Shown here piece after piece: positions 1 through 8,379 of a DNA stretch of 24,135 nucleotides. This stretch comes from Nitriliruptoraceae bacterium. Its GTDB lineage: Bacteria > Actinomycetota > Nitriliruptoria > Nitriliruptorales > Nitriliruptoraceae. The stretch lies in the NCBI GenBank assembly GCA_003554005.1, contig PWEU01000232.1, positions 1-24,135 of the forward strand, in the 5' to 3' direction. A program made the position numbers and the translations under genes. Within the stretch, counting starts at the first letter, position 1, and every line of letters begins with the position of its first letter. The notes beneath the pieces were generated by a model that did not search any database, was not told the DNA's origin, and worked only from the letters and a program-made list of their open reading frames with translations.

Positions 1-805
1 CGCCGGTCTGGACCTCGTCGAGGATGAACAGCGCGTCGTGGTCGTGGGTGATGGCCTGCAGCTCCCGCAGGAACCGCGCCGAGAGGTGGCGGTCCCCACC
101 CTCGCCCTGGATCGGTTCGAGGATCGTGCAGGCGATGTCGTGGGGGCTGGCCGCGAAGGCGGCGGCCGCCTGCTCGAGTGCCCGGTCCTCCGCGGCCCGG
201 TTCGCCTCGGTGTGGTCCGCCAGCGGGTGCTGCAGGGCGGGCGTGTCGATCCGCGGCCAGCGGAAGGTCGGGAACCTCGCCGTCTTGTTCGGATCGGTGT
301 TGGTCAAGCTCATCGTGTAGCCGGTGCGCCCGTGGAAGGCCCCGGTGAGGTGCAGGGCCTGCATCCCGAGCTCGCGGCTGCGGCCCTCGGCCTCGTTGCG
401 CCGGCTCTTCCAGTCGAAGGCGGTCTTGAGCGCGTTCTCGACCGCGAGCGCGCCCCCTTCGATGAGGAACAGGTAGGGCAGCCGGGGGTCACCGAGCACC
501 CGCTGGAAGGTCGCGACGAAGTCACCGAGCTCGCGGGGGTAGACGTCGGAGTTGGAGGGTTTGTGGGTGGCGGCACGGGCGAGCCGGGCCTGGGCGGCGG
601 GGGTGGTCAGCACCGGGTGGTTCATGCCGAGGGCGTTGGAGGCGAAGAAGGTGAACAGATCGAGGTAGCCCTGCCCGGTCCGCAGGTCGACCAGGCTCGC
701 CCCTCGGCTGCGGTCGAGGTCCAGGATGAAGTCGTAGCCGTCCACGAGCAGGTGGTTGCTCAGCTCGGCGAGCAGGTCCTCGCCGACCGCGTCCGTGAGG
801 CTCAT
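1..805 (-). CDS. lat: L-lysine 6-aminotransferase, N-terminal 268 residues (cut by window start)
   Basis: PLP-dependent class III aminotransferase that moves the epsilon-amino group of lysine to 2-oxoglutarate, giving a semialdehyde that cyclises to piperideine-6-carboxylate. The visible part reads colinearly with mycobacterial Lat as I remember it: LLVDGYDFILDLDRS, the YLDLFTFFASNALGMNHP stretch, HKPSNSDVY, EGGALAVENALKTAFDWKSR, GAFHGRTGYTMSLTNT, FPTFRWPRID, EPIQGEGGDRH, and DEVQTG at the edge. The PLP lysine lies beyond the window. The ATG at 805-803 is preceded by a GGAGG Shine-Dalgarno (about 812-816 on the plus strand), which fixes the start. It is divergent from adoK across 252 bp. The usual partners (P6C dehydrogenase or an Lrp regulator) are not in view, so catabolic versus biosynthetic use cannot be told. 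Confidence 0.93.
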   Translation of the reverse strand, partial: MSLTDAVGEDLLAELSNHLLVDGYDFILDLDRSRGASLVDLRTGQGYLDLFTFFASNALGMNHPVLTTPAAQARLARAATHKPSNSDVYPRELGDFVATFQRVLGDPRLPYLFLIEGGALAVENALKTAFDWKSRRNEAEGRSRELGMQALHLTGAFHGRTGYTMSLTNTDPNKTARFPTFRWPRIDTPALQHPLADHTEANRAAEDRALEQAAAAFAASPHDIACTILEPIQGEGGDRHLSARFLRELQAITHDHDALFILDEVQTG

Positions 806-885
806 CAGGTCCCTCCTCTCCGCCGGGCGCACCCTCTTCGGGCCCGCTACCGGGCGCGCCGTCGCGCGGTCCGGTGCCCGCCGCC

Positions 886-897
886 GCGACCGGTCGC
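886..897. promoter_or_regulatory. 12-bp palindrome between lat and adoK
   Basis: GCGACCGGTCGC is a perfect palindrome in the 252-bp divergent lat/adoK region, 81 bp upstream of the lat start. It could be an operator, but short GC-rich palindromes arise easily at this base composition. A weak TAnnnT -10 candidate for adoK (TACCCT, 997-1002) has no good -35. The rest of 806-1057 holds nothing I recognise. Confidence 0.25.
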
Positions 898-1057
898 ACC
901 GTCGGCCGCAACCTAGGTCCCCGAGCCCCTGTGGCGCAGGAGGCGGAGGACCCTCGACCGATAGGCGCACAGCCCTGCCCGCGGGCACCGGCCGGTTACC
1001 CTCCGGCGCGCCGTCCTGCGGCGCCACCGACACCCGACCGAGCCATCGGAGCTTGTT

Positions 1058-2038
1058 GTGCGGATCGCCGTGACCGGATCCATCGCGACCGACTACCTGA
1101 TGACCTTCCCGGGGCGGTTCGCCGAGCAGCTGGTCGCCGACCAGCTCGACCGGGTGAGCCTGTCCTTCCTGGTCGACGAGCTGGAGGTCCGTCGCGGCGG
1201 GGTCGCGGCCAACATCTCCTTCGGGCTGGCGCAGCTCGGGCTGTCGCCGGTGCTGGTCGGCGCCGTGGGGCAGGACTTCGACGGTGACTACCGCGCCTGG
1301 CTGTCGCGTCACGGGGTCGACACCTCCGGGGTGCATGTCTCGGAGCTGAAGCACACCGCCCGGTTCCTGTGCACCACCGACCAGGACCAGAACCAGATGG
1401 CCTCGTTCTACACCGGCGCGATGGAGGAGGCCCGGTTCATCGAGCTCGCCCCTCTGGCCGAGCGCCACGGGGCCCTCGACCTCGTGGTGATCTCCCCCAA
1501 CGACCCCGAGGCGATGCTGCGCCACACCGCCGAGTGTCGACAGCTCGGCCTGCGGTTCATGGCCGATCCCGGTCAGCAGCTCGCACGGATGGACGGTGCC
1601 CAGGTCCGCGACCTCGTCGACGGGGCCCACTACCTCATCACCAACGACTACGAGAAGGCGCTGCTGGAGACCAAGACCGGCTGGTCCAGCGACGAGGTGC
1701 TCGGCCGCGTCGACACCCGGATCACCACGCTGGGTCCGAAGGGCTCCATCATCGAGACCTCCGACGGCGCCTGCATCGAGGTGCCGGCTGCGCCGGAGCA
1801 GCGACGGGAGGACCCGACCGGGGTCGGCGACGCCTTCCGGGCCGGCCTGCTGGCGGGGCTGTCGTGGCAGGTACCGCTGGAACGCGCGGCCCAGATCGGC
1901 TCGATGGTCGCGACCTACGTCCTCGAGCACGTCGGCACCCAGGAGTACGGCCTCGCACCCGAGGGCTTCCTCGACCGGCTCGGCAGGGTCTACGGCGAGA
2001 TGGCCGCCGCGGAGGTGGCGCCGCACCTGGCCGGCTGA
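1058..2038 (+). CDS. adoK: Adenosine kinase, PfkB/ribokinase family
   Basis: ATP-dependent phosphorylation of adenosine to AMP in the cytosol. The 326-aa protein closely follows the actinobacterial AdoK (Rv2202c) pattern as I recall it: opening RIAVTGSIATDYLMTFPGRF, LSFLVDELEVRRGGVAANIS, ARFLCTTDQD, NDPEAMLRHTAECR, LITNDYEKALL and ITTLGPKGS. The PfkB signature DPTGVGDAFRAG is at 252-263 with the catalytic Asp at 258. This type is nearer to ribokinases than to eukaryotic adenosine kinases. The start is GTG 1058, with GGAG at 1048-1051 six bases upstream. It is monocistronic or leads into the GGDEF gene 80 bp downstream. SahH, which releases adenosine, and a nucleoside-type importer lie in the same window, which suits a salvage role. 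The family match is strong; substrate specificity is inferred. Confidence 0.93.
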   Translation: MRIAVTGSIATDYLMTFPGRFAEQLVADQLDRVSLSFLVDELEVRRGGVAANISFGLAQLGLSPVLVGAVGQDFDGDYRAWLSRHGVDTSGVHVSELKHTARFLCTTDQDQNQMASFYTGAMEEARFIELAPLAERHGALDLVVISPNDPEAMLRHTAECRQLGLRFMADPGQQLARMDGAQVRDLVDGAHYLITNDYEKALLETKTGWSSDEVLGRVDTRITTLGPKGSIIETSDGACIEVPAAPEQRREDPTGVGDAFRAGLLAGLSWQVPLERAAQIGSMVATYVLEHVGTQEYGLAPEGFLDRLGRVYGEMAAAEVAPHLAG

Positions 2039-2118
2039 CCGGGACCCCGCCCACGCGGCAACGCAGCTCCGCGGAACGGGGCTTGAGTCGGCACCTCGGC
2101 GTGTCGATACCTCGTGGC

Positions 2119-3285
2119 ATGGAGCTGCACGTGCGTCGTGAGCCGCCCGCCACCACGTGGCGGGTGCCGGCCAGCCCCGGTCCCCTCGTCGCGGTGCTCC
2201 TGGGCCTGACGGTGATCCTGCACGCGCTGCTCGCGGCGGATGACCCGGAGCGCACGGCGCTGTTCGGGGTCGGGGCGGCCATCACCGTGCTGGCCGCCGC
2301 CGTCGTGCTGTTCCTTCCCGGTGACTCGCCGAGCTCGCCCCGCTCGGGCCGGGCAGCTCCCTCCCGGGCCCTGTGGGGCCCAGTGCTCGCCCTGACCGCC
2401 GCGACCGCGGTGTGGCTCGACGGGGGCGCGACCAGCCCGCTCGTGCTGCTGTTCCCGCTCGTGGCCGTGTTCGGCGTGGTCGCCACCTCGCCGGTGGTGG
2501 CGGGCTCGATGACGGCGGGCGTCCTGGTCGCCTACGCCACGGTGGCGATCGTCGGCGGTTCGCCATGGCCCGTGACCACCACCGGGCTGGTGCTGCTGGC
2601 CGCCGTCGCCGGCGTGGTCAGGTTCGGGTCGCTGCGCCCCCTCGGTGCCCGCCAGCAAGTGGCGGCCATCACGGCCGCGCCCCAGCCCCTGGAGCACACC
2701 GACGTCCTCACCGGCGCCCTCAACCACCAGGGGCTGCACGAGCGCCTGACGGCCGTGCTCGGCGCCGCTGGCCCCAACGAGCCCCTCGCCGCCCTGGCCA
2801 TCGACCTCGACGGGTTCAAGCGGTTCAACCACGACTGCGGGCACCGCGTCGGCGACGACGTGCTCCGGTCGGTGGTCGCCGCGTTGCGCGAGGTCTGCCG
2901 ACCGGACGACCTCATCAGCCGGCCCGCCGGCGACGTGTTCGTCGTCGTGCTGACCGGGGTGCCCTTCGCCGTGGCCCATGGAGCCGCCGAACGGGTGCAC
3001 GACCGGCTGGCTGCCGCCGGCATGGCCGTCACGGTCAGCATCGGGGTCGGATGGACGGCGGGTCCGATCCCCGCCGGAGAGCTGCTCGAGCGGGCCGAGG
3101 AGGCGCTGTCGGCGGCCAAGGCCTCGGGCCGCGCCTGCACCCGCCTCCTCGACGCCGGGACGGCGGGCGGCCAGGCGCGACCGATCGGCTCAGGTGGTCG
3201 GCAGGTGCGAGACGATGTGGTCGACGCAGGCGGTGTACGCCTCGAGGTCAGCCTGATCGACCGCCGGGAACATGCCGACCCGTAG
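2119..3285 (+). CDS. Membrane protein with degenerate GGDEF domain (probable c-di-GMP sensor)
   Basis: A 388-aa protein. About five or six hydrophobic segments occupy residues 22-170 (roughly 22-40, 47-66, 85-100, 106-146, 154-168), followed by a GGDEF-type domain at about 190-345. Family landmarks are LTGALNHQGL (197-206), IDLDGFKRFNHDCGHRVGDD (228-247) and VSIGVGW (306-312). The active-site motif is AGDVF (270-274) instead of GG(D/E)EF, so diguanylate cyclase activity is doubtful. The inhibitory-site RxxD is kept as R261-P-D-D264, exactly five residues before it. The start is uncertain: ATG 2119 lacks a Shine-Dalgarno, and GTG 2101 is an in-frame alternative. A weak TTGAGT (2083-2088) with a 17-bp spacer to GATACC (2106-2111) would place transcription near the ATG, making a leaderless message possible. 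The last 96 bp overlap the convergent serC, and the residues after about 345 look unconserved. Confidence 0.82.
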   Translation: MELHVRREPPATTWRVPASPGPLVAVLLGLTVILHALLAADDPERTALFGVGAAITVLAAAVVLFLPGDSPSSPRSGRAAPSRALWGPVLALTAATAVWLDGGATSPLVLLFPLVAVFGVVATSPVVAGSMTAGVLVAYATVAIVGGSPWPVTTTGLVLLAAVAGVVRFGSLRPLGARQQVAAITAAPQPLEHTDVLTGALNHQGLHERLTAVLGAAGPNEPLAALAIDLDGFKRFNHDCGHRVGDDVLRSVVAALREVCRPDDLISRPAGDVFVVVLTGVPFAVAHGAAERVHDRLAAAGMAVTVSIGVGWTAGPIPAGELLERAEEALSAAKASGRACTRLLDAGTAGGQARPIGSGGRQVRDDVVDAGGVRLEVSLIDRREHADP

Positions 3286-4314
3286 CTGGTTGCGCCCGAG
3301 CTTGCGGTAGGGCTCGGTGTCGAGGATCCCGTGGGCCCGGAGCACCGCGCTGACCTGGTCGCCGGGGACGTCGTCGTCGAGGTCGACCGTCGCGACGACC
3401 AGCGACCGGGCCGGTGGCTCGGTGACGAAGGGTCGGGTCCAGGCCCGCGCGTCGGCCCAGCCGTAGAGCACGCCCGCCTTCTCGCGCTGGGCGGCCACGA
3501 CCCCGTCGAGGTCGCCGAAGGTCGCCAGCATCCAGTCCACCTGCTCCGCGGCCAGGAAGATCGTGGACACCGACGGGGTGTTGTAGGTCTGTTGCTTGCG
3601 GCTGTTGTCGAGCGCGGTCGCCAGGTCCAGGAAGGTCGGGATGTAGCGTCCCGACGCCCCGATCCGTTCGATCCGCTCGATGGCCGCCGGCGACAGCAAC
3701 GCGACGGTGAGCCCGCCCTCGGCGGCGAAGCCCTTCTGCAGGCTGAAGTAGTAGACGTCGGTGGCCGCCAGGTCGACGGGGAGCCCGCCCGCGCCCGAGG
3801 TCGCGTCGACCAGGACCAGGGCATCGTCGATCCGCACGGGATCCTGCATCACCCCGGTCGAGGTCTCGTTGTGGGTGAAGGCCTGGACGTCACACCCGGG
3901 GGCCGGGGTGGCCTCGGGTCGGGTGCCGGGCGCCGCCGTGATGACGTCGGGCTCCTCGAGCCACGGCGCGGCCGCGGTGGCCGCCGCGAACTTGCCGCTG
4001 AACTCGCCGAAGGCGTAGTGACGGGCCCGCCGATCCACCAGTGCGAAGGCCGCGGACTCCCAGAACGCCGTGGCACCACCGACGGTGATGAGCCCCTCGT
4101 AGCCGTCGGGCAGGCCGAACAGCTGCGCGACACCCTCGCGGAGCCGTTGGGCCTCGGCGCGGACCCGGGGCTGGCGGTGGGAGGTACCGAGCAGTTCGTC
4201 GGCGACCTCGGCCAGCCGCTGGACCGCCTCCGGGCGGCCCTTGCTCGGGCCGCAGCCGAACCGACCGTCGCGTGGGAGCAGCTCGCTGGGGATGCGCAGA
4301 TCGGACGCGGACAT
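3190..4314 (-). CDS. serC: Phosphoserine aminotransferase (mycobacterial/actinobacterial type)
   Basis: PLP enzyme of serine biosynthesis (3-phosphohydroxypyruvate + Glu to phosphoserine), and in some bacteria also of pyridoxal phosphate synthesis. It is 374 aa, close to M. tuberculosis SerC in length. The opening RDGRFGCGPSKGRPEAV is typical of this subgroup. GGATAFWE (79-86), FTHNETSTGV (146-155), VDATSGAGGLPVD (169-181) and YYFSLQKGFAAEGG (188-201) follow, with K194 as the PLP lysine. An upstream frame extension is open, but ATG 4314 has GGAG eight bases before it and gives the family N-terminus. It is divergent from aspC (195 bp). Its 3' end overlaps the GGDEF gene by 96 bp, so transcripts from the two genes are mutually antisense there. 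Confidence 0.95.
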   Translation of the reverse strand: MSASDLRIPSELLPRDGRFGCGPSKGRPEAVQRLAEVADELLGTSHRQPRVRAEAQRLREGVAQLFGLPDGYEGLITVGGATAFWESAAFALVDRRARHYAFGEFSGKFAAATAAAPWLEEPDVITAAPGTRPEATPAPGCDVQAFTHNETSTGVMQDPVRIDDALVLVDATSGAGGLPVDLAATDVYYFSLQKGFAAEGGLTVALLSPAAIERIERIGASGRYIPTFLDLATALDNSRKQQTYNTPSVSTIFLAAEQVDWMLATFGDLDGVVAAQREKAGVLYGWADARAWTRPFVTEPPARSLVVATVDLDDDVPGDQVSAVLRAHGILDTEPYRKLGRNQLRVGMFPAVDQADLEAYTACVDHIVSHLPTT

Positions 4315-4509
4315 GGTGGTGACTCCGGGCGCGTGGGGAGCGGGGACATCCGGCACGGCAGCGGTGCCGGGCGTTGACGGCGAACCGTTGGGACCTCCGC
4401 CCTCACCGGGGTACCAGGGCCCTGCCGCTACGCTACTCGGTTGGCGCGGCCGACCCCGGAGCTGCGCCTGGCAGCGAGCCTGCCGACCACCCAGACAATC
4501 GAGCACACC

Positions 4510-5700
4510 GTGTCACTGGCCCGTCGTATCCGCGAGATGGAAGCGTCACCGACCCAGGCGGTGGACGCCAAGGCCAAGGCGCTCAAGGCCGCCGGCGAGC
4601 CGGTCATCGGCTTCGGCGCCGGCGAGCCCGACTTCCCCACGCCTGCCCACATCGTCGCCGCCGCCCAGCGGGCGGCCGAGCTACCCGCCTCCCACCGCTA
4701 TACCCCCGCTCCGGGCCAACCGGTGCTGCGCGAGGCCATCGCCGAGGTGACCTCCAGGACCGCGGGCCGCACGATCACCGCCGCCGAGGTGGTGCTGGCC
4801 AACGGTGGCAAGCACGCGCTGTACAACATCTTCATGACCCTGCTCGACGAGGGCGACGAGGTCATCGTCCCGGCCCCGTACTGGGTCAGCTATCCGGAGC
4901 AGATCAAGCTCGCCGGCGGGGTCCCCGTGGTCGTGCCCACCACCGGGGAGGCCGGCTTCCAGGCCACCGTCGACCAGCTGGAGCAGGCCCGCACCGAGCG
5001 GACCAAGGCGCTGGTGTTCGTCTCCCCCTCGAACCCCACCGGTGCGGTCTACCCGCCGGAGGTCACCGCCGAGATCGGGAACTGGGCGGCGGAGCACGGC
5101 ATCTGGGTCATCACCGACGAGATCTACGACCGGCTGGTCTACGGCGACACCGTGTTCACCTCCCTGCCGGCGGTCGCCCCCGACGCGGCGCCGCGCACCA
5201 TCATCGCCAGCGGGGTCGCCAAGACCTACGCGATGACCGGGTGGCGCGTCGGTTGGGCCATCGCCCCCGTCGAGGTGGCGGCGGGCATGGCCAAGCTGCA
5301 GAGCCAGGTGACCTCCAACGTCTGCAACGTCGCCCAGGCCGCTGCGCTCGAGGCCATCACCGGCGACCAGGGACCCTCGGAGGCGATGCGGCAGGCCTTC
5401 GACCGCCGCCGCCGAGTCGCGGTCGACGCGCTGTCCGCGATCGACGGGGTCAGCGTGTTCGAGCCGACCGGTGCGTTCTACGTGTTCCCATCCTTCGAGT
5501 CCTACCTCGGGCGCGAGGTGGCCGGTCGGCAGATCGCCTCGACCCTGGATCTCGCCGAGGTGCTGCTCGAGGAGGCCAAGGTGGCGTTGGTGCCCGGTGA
5601 GGCCTTCGGTGCGCCCGGCTACGCCCGGCTGTCCTACGCGCTCAGCGACGAGGACCTGGTCGAGGGCATCACCCGCATCGGGGCCCTGCTGCAGGGCTGA
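4510..5700 (+). CDS. aspC: Aspartate aminotransferase (class I PLP aminotransferase)
   Basis: Interconverts aspartate/2-oxoglutarate and oxaloacetate/glutamate; homologues may also accept aromatic substrates or prephenate. From GTG 4510 it is 396 aa and begins SLARRIREMEASPTQAVDAK, the expected N-terminus. The frame is open further upstream to TTG 4441, but those residues do not resemble the family. Motifs are GAGEPDFPTP (36-45), ANGGKHALYN (97-106), PAPYWVSYPE (121-130), SPSNPTGAVY (172-181), TDEIYDRLVYGD (202-213) and SGVAKTYAMTGWRVGW (234-249) with PLP lysine K238, and ARLSYALSDEDLVEGI near the end carrying the carboxylate-binding Arg. No clear Shine-Dalgarno is visible. A TACGCT -10-like hexamer sits at 4429-4434. 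A strong hairpin follows 22 bp after the stop. Confidence 0.93.
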   Translation: MSLARRIREMEASPTQAVDAKAKALKAAGEPVIGFGAGEPDFPTPAHIVAAAQRAAELPASHRYTPAPGQPVLREAIAEVTSRTAGRTITAAEVVLANGGKHALYNIFMTLLDEGDEVIVPAPYWVSYPEQIKLAGGVPVVVPTTGEAGFQATVDQLEQARTERTKALVFVSPSNPTGAVYPPEVTAEIGNWAAEHGIWVITDEIYDRLVYGDTVFTSLPAVAPDAAPRTIIASGVAKTYAMTGWRVGWAIAPVEVAAGMAKLQSQVTSNVCNVAQAAALEAITGDQGPSEAMRQAFDRRRRVAVDALSAIDGVSVFEPTGAFYVFPSFESYLGREVAGRQIASTLDLAEVLLEEAKVALVPGEAFGAPGYARLSYALSDEDLVEGITRIGALLQG

Positions 5701-5721
5701 ACCCGCCGCCACCGCATCGCT

Positions 5722-5749
5722 GTGGAGCCGCCCTTGGGGGCGGCTCCAC
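5722..5749. terminator. Bidirectional hairpin terminator between aspC and the ABC permease
   Basis: A 12-bp perfect stem (left arm from 5722 GTGGAGCCGCCC, right arm to 5749) with loop TTGG, placed between two convergent genes. No T tract is present on either side, as is common for actinobacterial terminators, so its role rests on position and stem strength. Confidence 0.8.
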
Positions 5750-5785
5750 CCGTGAGCGAGGTGGGACCCACCTGGACGGTCCCTG

Positions 5786-7042
5786 CTACTGCTTGACGTA
5801 GGGCTTGCCGTCAGCGGCCGGCACCCTGAGGCGCCCGATCAGGCCGGCCACGACCACGATCGTCACCAGGTACGGCGCGGTCAGCAGCAGGTCCGAGGGC
5901 ACGGGCACACGCAGCAACTGCAACGAGGTGGCGAGCTGGTCCGAGAAGCCGAAGATCAGCGCGGCGCCGAAGGCTCCCACGGGGCTGTAGCGGCCCACCA
6001 GCATCGCCGCCAGGGCGATGAAGCCCCGGCCCCCCGTCATCTCCCGGGAGAACTGCCCGCCGGCGTCCAGGGTCCACCAGGAGCCGCCGATCCCGGCGAA
6101 CACGCCGCCGAGCAGCACGGCCTTGTAGCGGGTGGCCAGCACGTGGATGCCGACGGTGTCGGCGGCCAAGGGGTGCTCGCCCACCGAGCGCAGGCGCAGC
6201 CCCCACCGGGTCTGGAACAGCCCGTACTGCAGGACGATCACCGCCGCGATCATCCCGAACACCAGCAACGACTGCCGGAACAGCACCGGTCCGATCAGCG
6301 GGATCTCGCTGAGCACGGGCACCGAGATGGCGGGGAAGCGCGTCGGTGAGTTCAGCTGCGGGTTGCCCGACAGGACCTGGGTGTTGAGGAAGGACGTCAC
6401 GCCGGTGGCGAACACGATCAGGACCACCCCGACCACGATCTGGTCGGCCTGGAACCTGATCGACAGCCCAGCCAGCATGAAGGCGACCAGGACCCCGGCG
6501 GAGATCCCCCCGATCAGGCCGACCCACGGGTCGCCGGCGATCGACGACACGACAGCGGCGGTGAAGGCACCGGCCAGGAACTGCCCCTCGATCGCGATGT
6601 TGATCACCCCGGCGCGCTCGCACAGGACGCCGGCCATGGCACCGAAGGCGATCGGCGTCGCCCGCGCCAGCGAGCCCCGCAGGAGCCCCACCACGGACAG
6701 CTGGCCCCCGGCTGCCGCCCAGGTCAGGAACGCGATCACGAACAGCAGCGCGACGACGCCGACGATCACCACGGCACGGGAGCCGAAGCCGCGGGTGAAC
6801 TGGCGGGCGGCGATGCCGGCCACGACCGCGGACAGCAGGATGACGGTGGGCACGACCGGCAGGACCAGGTCCGGGAGCTCGAACAGTTGTCCCCGGGCAT
6901 CGTTGAGGATGAAGGTGGCCCTCTCGCCCCGGGTGCTGGAGGCGAACACGCCGAGCATGCCCGCCAGCACCAGGAGCGAGAACATCCCGAACCGGCGCTC
7001 GCGGCGTCGTTGGGTGGCCGGGGTCGTCATCGCCTGGCTCAT
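5786..7042 (-). CDS. Nucleoside-type ABC importer permease 2 (NupC/NupQ-like)
   Basis: A 418-aa integral membrane permease of the BMP/nucleoside branch of the branched-chain-type permease family. The hydrophobic profile suggests about ten membrane segments. Family marks are LARATPIAFGAMAGVLCERAG (126-145), NIAIEG (148-153), and the late cytoplasmic loop ADTVGIHVLATRYKAVLLGG followed by GGRGFIALAAMLVGRYSP. The N-terminal 110 residues with two or three additional hydrophobic segments make it longer than the roughly 320-aa Bacillus form. ATG 7042 overlaps the stop of the preceding permease by ATGA, so translation is probably coupled. ATG 7030 is a possible alternative. It is the last gene of the importer operon and ends before a strong hairpin. 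Nucleoside substrate is inferred from family only; no symbol is given because the naming depends on species. Confidence 0.88.
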   Translation of the reverse strand: MSQAMTTPATQRRRERRFGMFSLLVLAGMLGVFASSTRGERATFILNDARGQLFELPDLVLPVVPTVILLSAVVAGIAARQFTRGFGSRAVVIVGVVALLFVIAFLTWAAAGGQLSVVGLLRGSLARATPIAFGAMAGVLCERAGVINIAIEGQFLAGAFTAAVVSSIAGDPWVGLIGGISAGVLVAFMLAGLSIRFQADQIVVGVVLIVFATGVTSFLNTQVLSGNPQLNSPTRFPAISVPVLSEIPLIGPVLFRQSLLVFGMIAAVIVLQYGLFQTRWGLRLRSVGEHPLAADTVGIHVLATRYKAVLLGGVFAGIGGSWWTLDAGGQFSREMTGGRGFIALAAMLVGRYSPVGAFGAALIFGFSDQLATSLQLLRVPVPSDLLLTAPYLVTIVVVAGLIGRLRVPAADGKPYVKQ

Positions 7043-8379
7043 GCGCCCCCCCCCTTCGCGACCTGCCCGGTGGCGAGGTCATCGGCTTTGATCCGGAAGA
7101 TCGCCCGCACCAGACCGGGCGCGGCGATGAAGACGATGATCAGCGCCTGGATGACGAGTGCCAGCTCCAGCGAGGTGCCGGTCTGGGCCTGCATGTTGCG
7201 ACCTCCGACCTGCAGGGCGCCGATCAGGACGCCGGCGGCGACGGTCCCGCCGATGCGTCCACGGCCCAGCAGGGCGACGGTGATGCCGCTGAACCCGATG
7301 CCGGCGGAGAACCCGATCGTGAGCCGGTGCTGCAGGCCGAGGATCACCGCAGCGCCGCCCGCCCCGGCCATGGCGCCCCCGACGGTCATGGCCAGCACGA
7401 TGGTGCGGCCGGGGTTCATGCCGGCCGCCGTCGCCGCCGAGGCGTTCAGCCCGACGGCGTTGAGCTCGAACCCACGGGTGGAGCGCTCCACCAGCCAGAA
7501 GATCACGATCGCCAGCACGATGGCCACGAGCAGGCTGGTGTTGACCCTGAGCCCAGGTTCCCAGGGGATCAGCCGCGGGAACCGCGCCGACGCCTCGACC
7601 GACTTCGAGATCGGGTCGGTGCGGTCGGGCCGACGGAACAGGGTCGTGGAGATCAGGTATCCGCTGACCAGCAGGGCGATGTTGTTGAGCATGATGGTCG
7701 AGATGACCTCGTGCGCCCCGGTGCGGGCCTTCAGGATGCCCGGGATCCACCCGTACAACCCTCCGGCGAGGAGCCCAGCCACAAGGGCCAGGGGCAGGTG
7801 GACCGCCATCGGTAGCCCCGTGAGGCTGAAGCCGATCAGCCCGGCCAGCATGCCGCCGGCCACGAACTGGCCCTCGGCCCCGATGTTGAACAGCCCCGCG
7901 CGCAGTGGGACGGCCACCGCCAGTCCCGTGAGGATCAGCGGGGTGGCGGTCACGAAGGTCTCGGACAGCTGGGTGGCGCCACCGACCGAGCCCTGCAGCA
8001 GGGCCAGGTAGGCACTGGACACCGCGTCCCAGGCGGCCCGGAAGGCATCCCCCGGCTGGGCGAACAAGTAGCCGAGGGCCTCACGGACCGAGTCCTCGCT
8101 GAAGGCGATGATGAACGCGCCGATTACCAGTGCGGAGACGAAGGCCAGCAGGGTCACGATCACACCGGTACCGGTGATCGCGGCGATGAAGCGCTCGCCG
8201 AAGCTGGCCTCCAGCCCGATGCTCTTGGCGTCTGCCGCCCGTTCGGCGGCCGCCTCGATCTCCGCCCTGGCGAGCTCCTCGTCGTCGAGAAGCACGTCGC
8301 CCGCCGTGCGGCCGCGCTCGTCGGCGTCGTCTCCCTCGGGACCCGGTGGGTTGCCCTCGGGCTCGTGGTCGTCGCTCAT
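7039..8379 (-). CDS. Nucleoside-type ABC importer permease 1 (NupB/NupP-like)
   Basis: A 446-aa membrane permease forming the second half of the importer channel. Family signatures are the run TPLILTGLAVAVPLRAGLFN with NIGAEGQFVAGG, then KARTGAHEVISTIMLNNIA, and the loop ELNAVGLNASAATAAGMNPG preceding GLQHRLTIGFSAGIGFSGI. The first membrane helix starts only near residue 70. Before it lies a hydrophilic, Asp/Glu-rich cytoplasmic tail of about 60 residues, which the shorter (about 350 aa) Bacillus relatives lack. The ATG overlaps the ATPase stop by ATGA (8379-8376), and its own stop overlaps the next permease the same way. Function is assigned from family and operon; no substrate-specific residues can be read. 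Confidence 0.88.
   Translation of the reverse strand: MSDDHEPEGNPPGPEGDDADERGRTAGDVLLDDEELARAEIEAAAERAADAKSIGLEASFGERFIAAITGTGVIVTLLAFVSALVIGAFIIAFSEDSVREALGYLFAQPGDAFRAAWDAVSSAYLALLQGSVGGATQLSETFVTATPLILTGLAVAVPLRAGLFNIGAEGQFVAGGMLAGLIGFSLTGLPMAVHLPLALVAGLLAGGLYGWIPGILKARTGAHEVISTIMLNNIALLVSGYLISTTLFRRPDRTDPISKSVEASARFPRLIPWEPGLRVNTSLLVAIVLAIVIFWLVERSTRGFELNAVGLNASAATAAGMNPGRTIVLAMTVGGAMAGAGGAAVILGLQHRLTIGFSAGIGFSGITVALLGRGRIGGTVAAGVLIGALQVGGRNMQAQTGTSLELALVIQALIIVFIAAPGLVRAIFRIKADDLATGQVAKGGGA

Noticed and set aside
38..916. A 292-codon plus-strand frame opposite lat
   Set aside because: Gly/Val/Arg-rich composition and no recognisable motif, while the opposite strand encodes a near-canonical lysine 6-aminotransferase.
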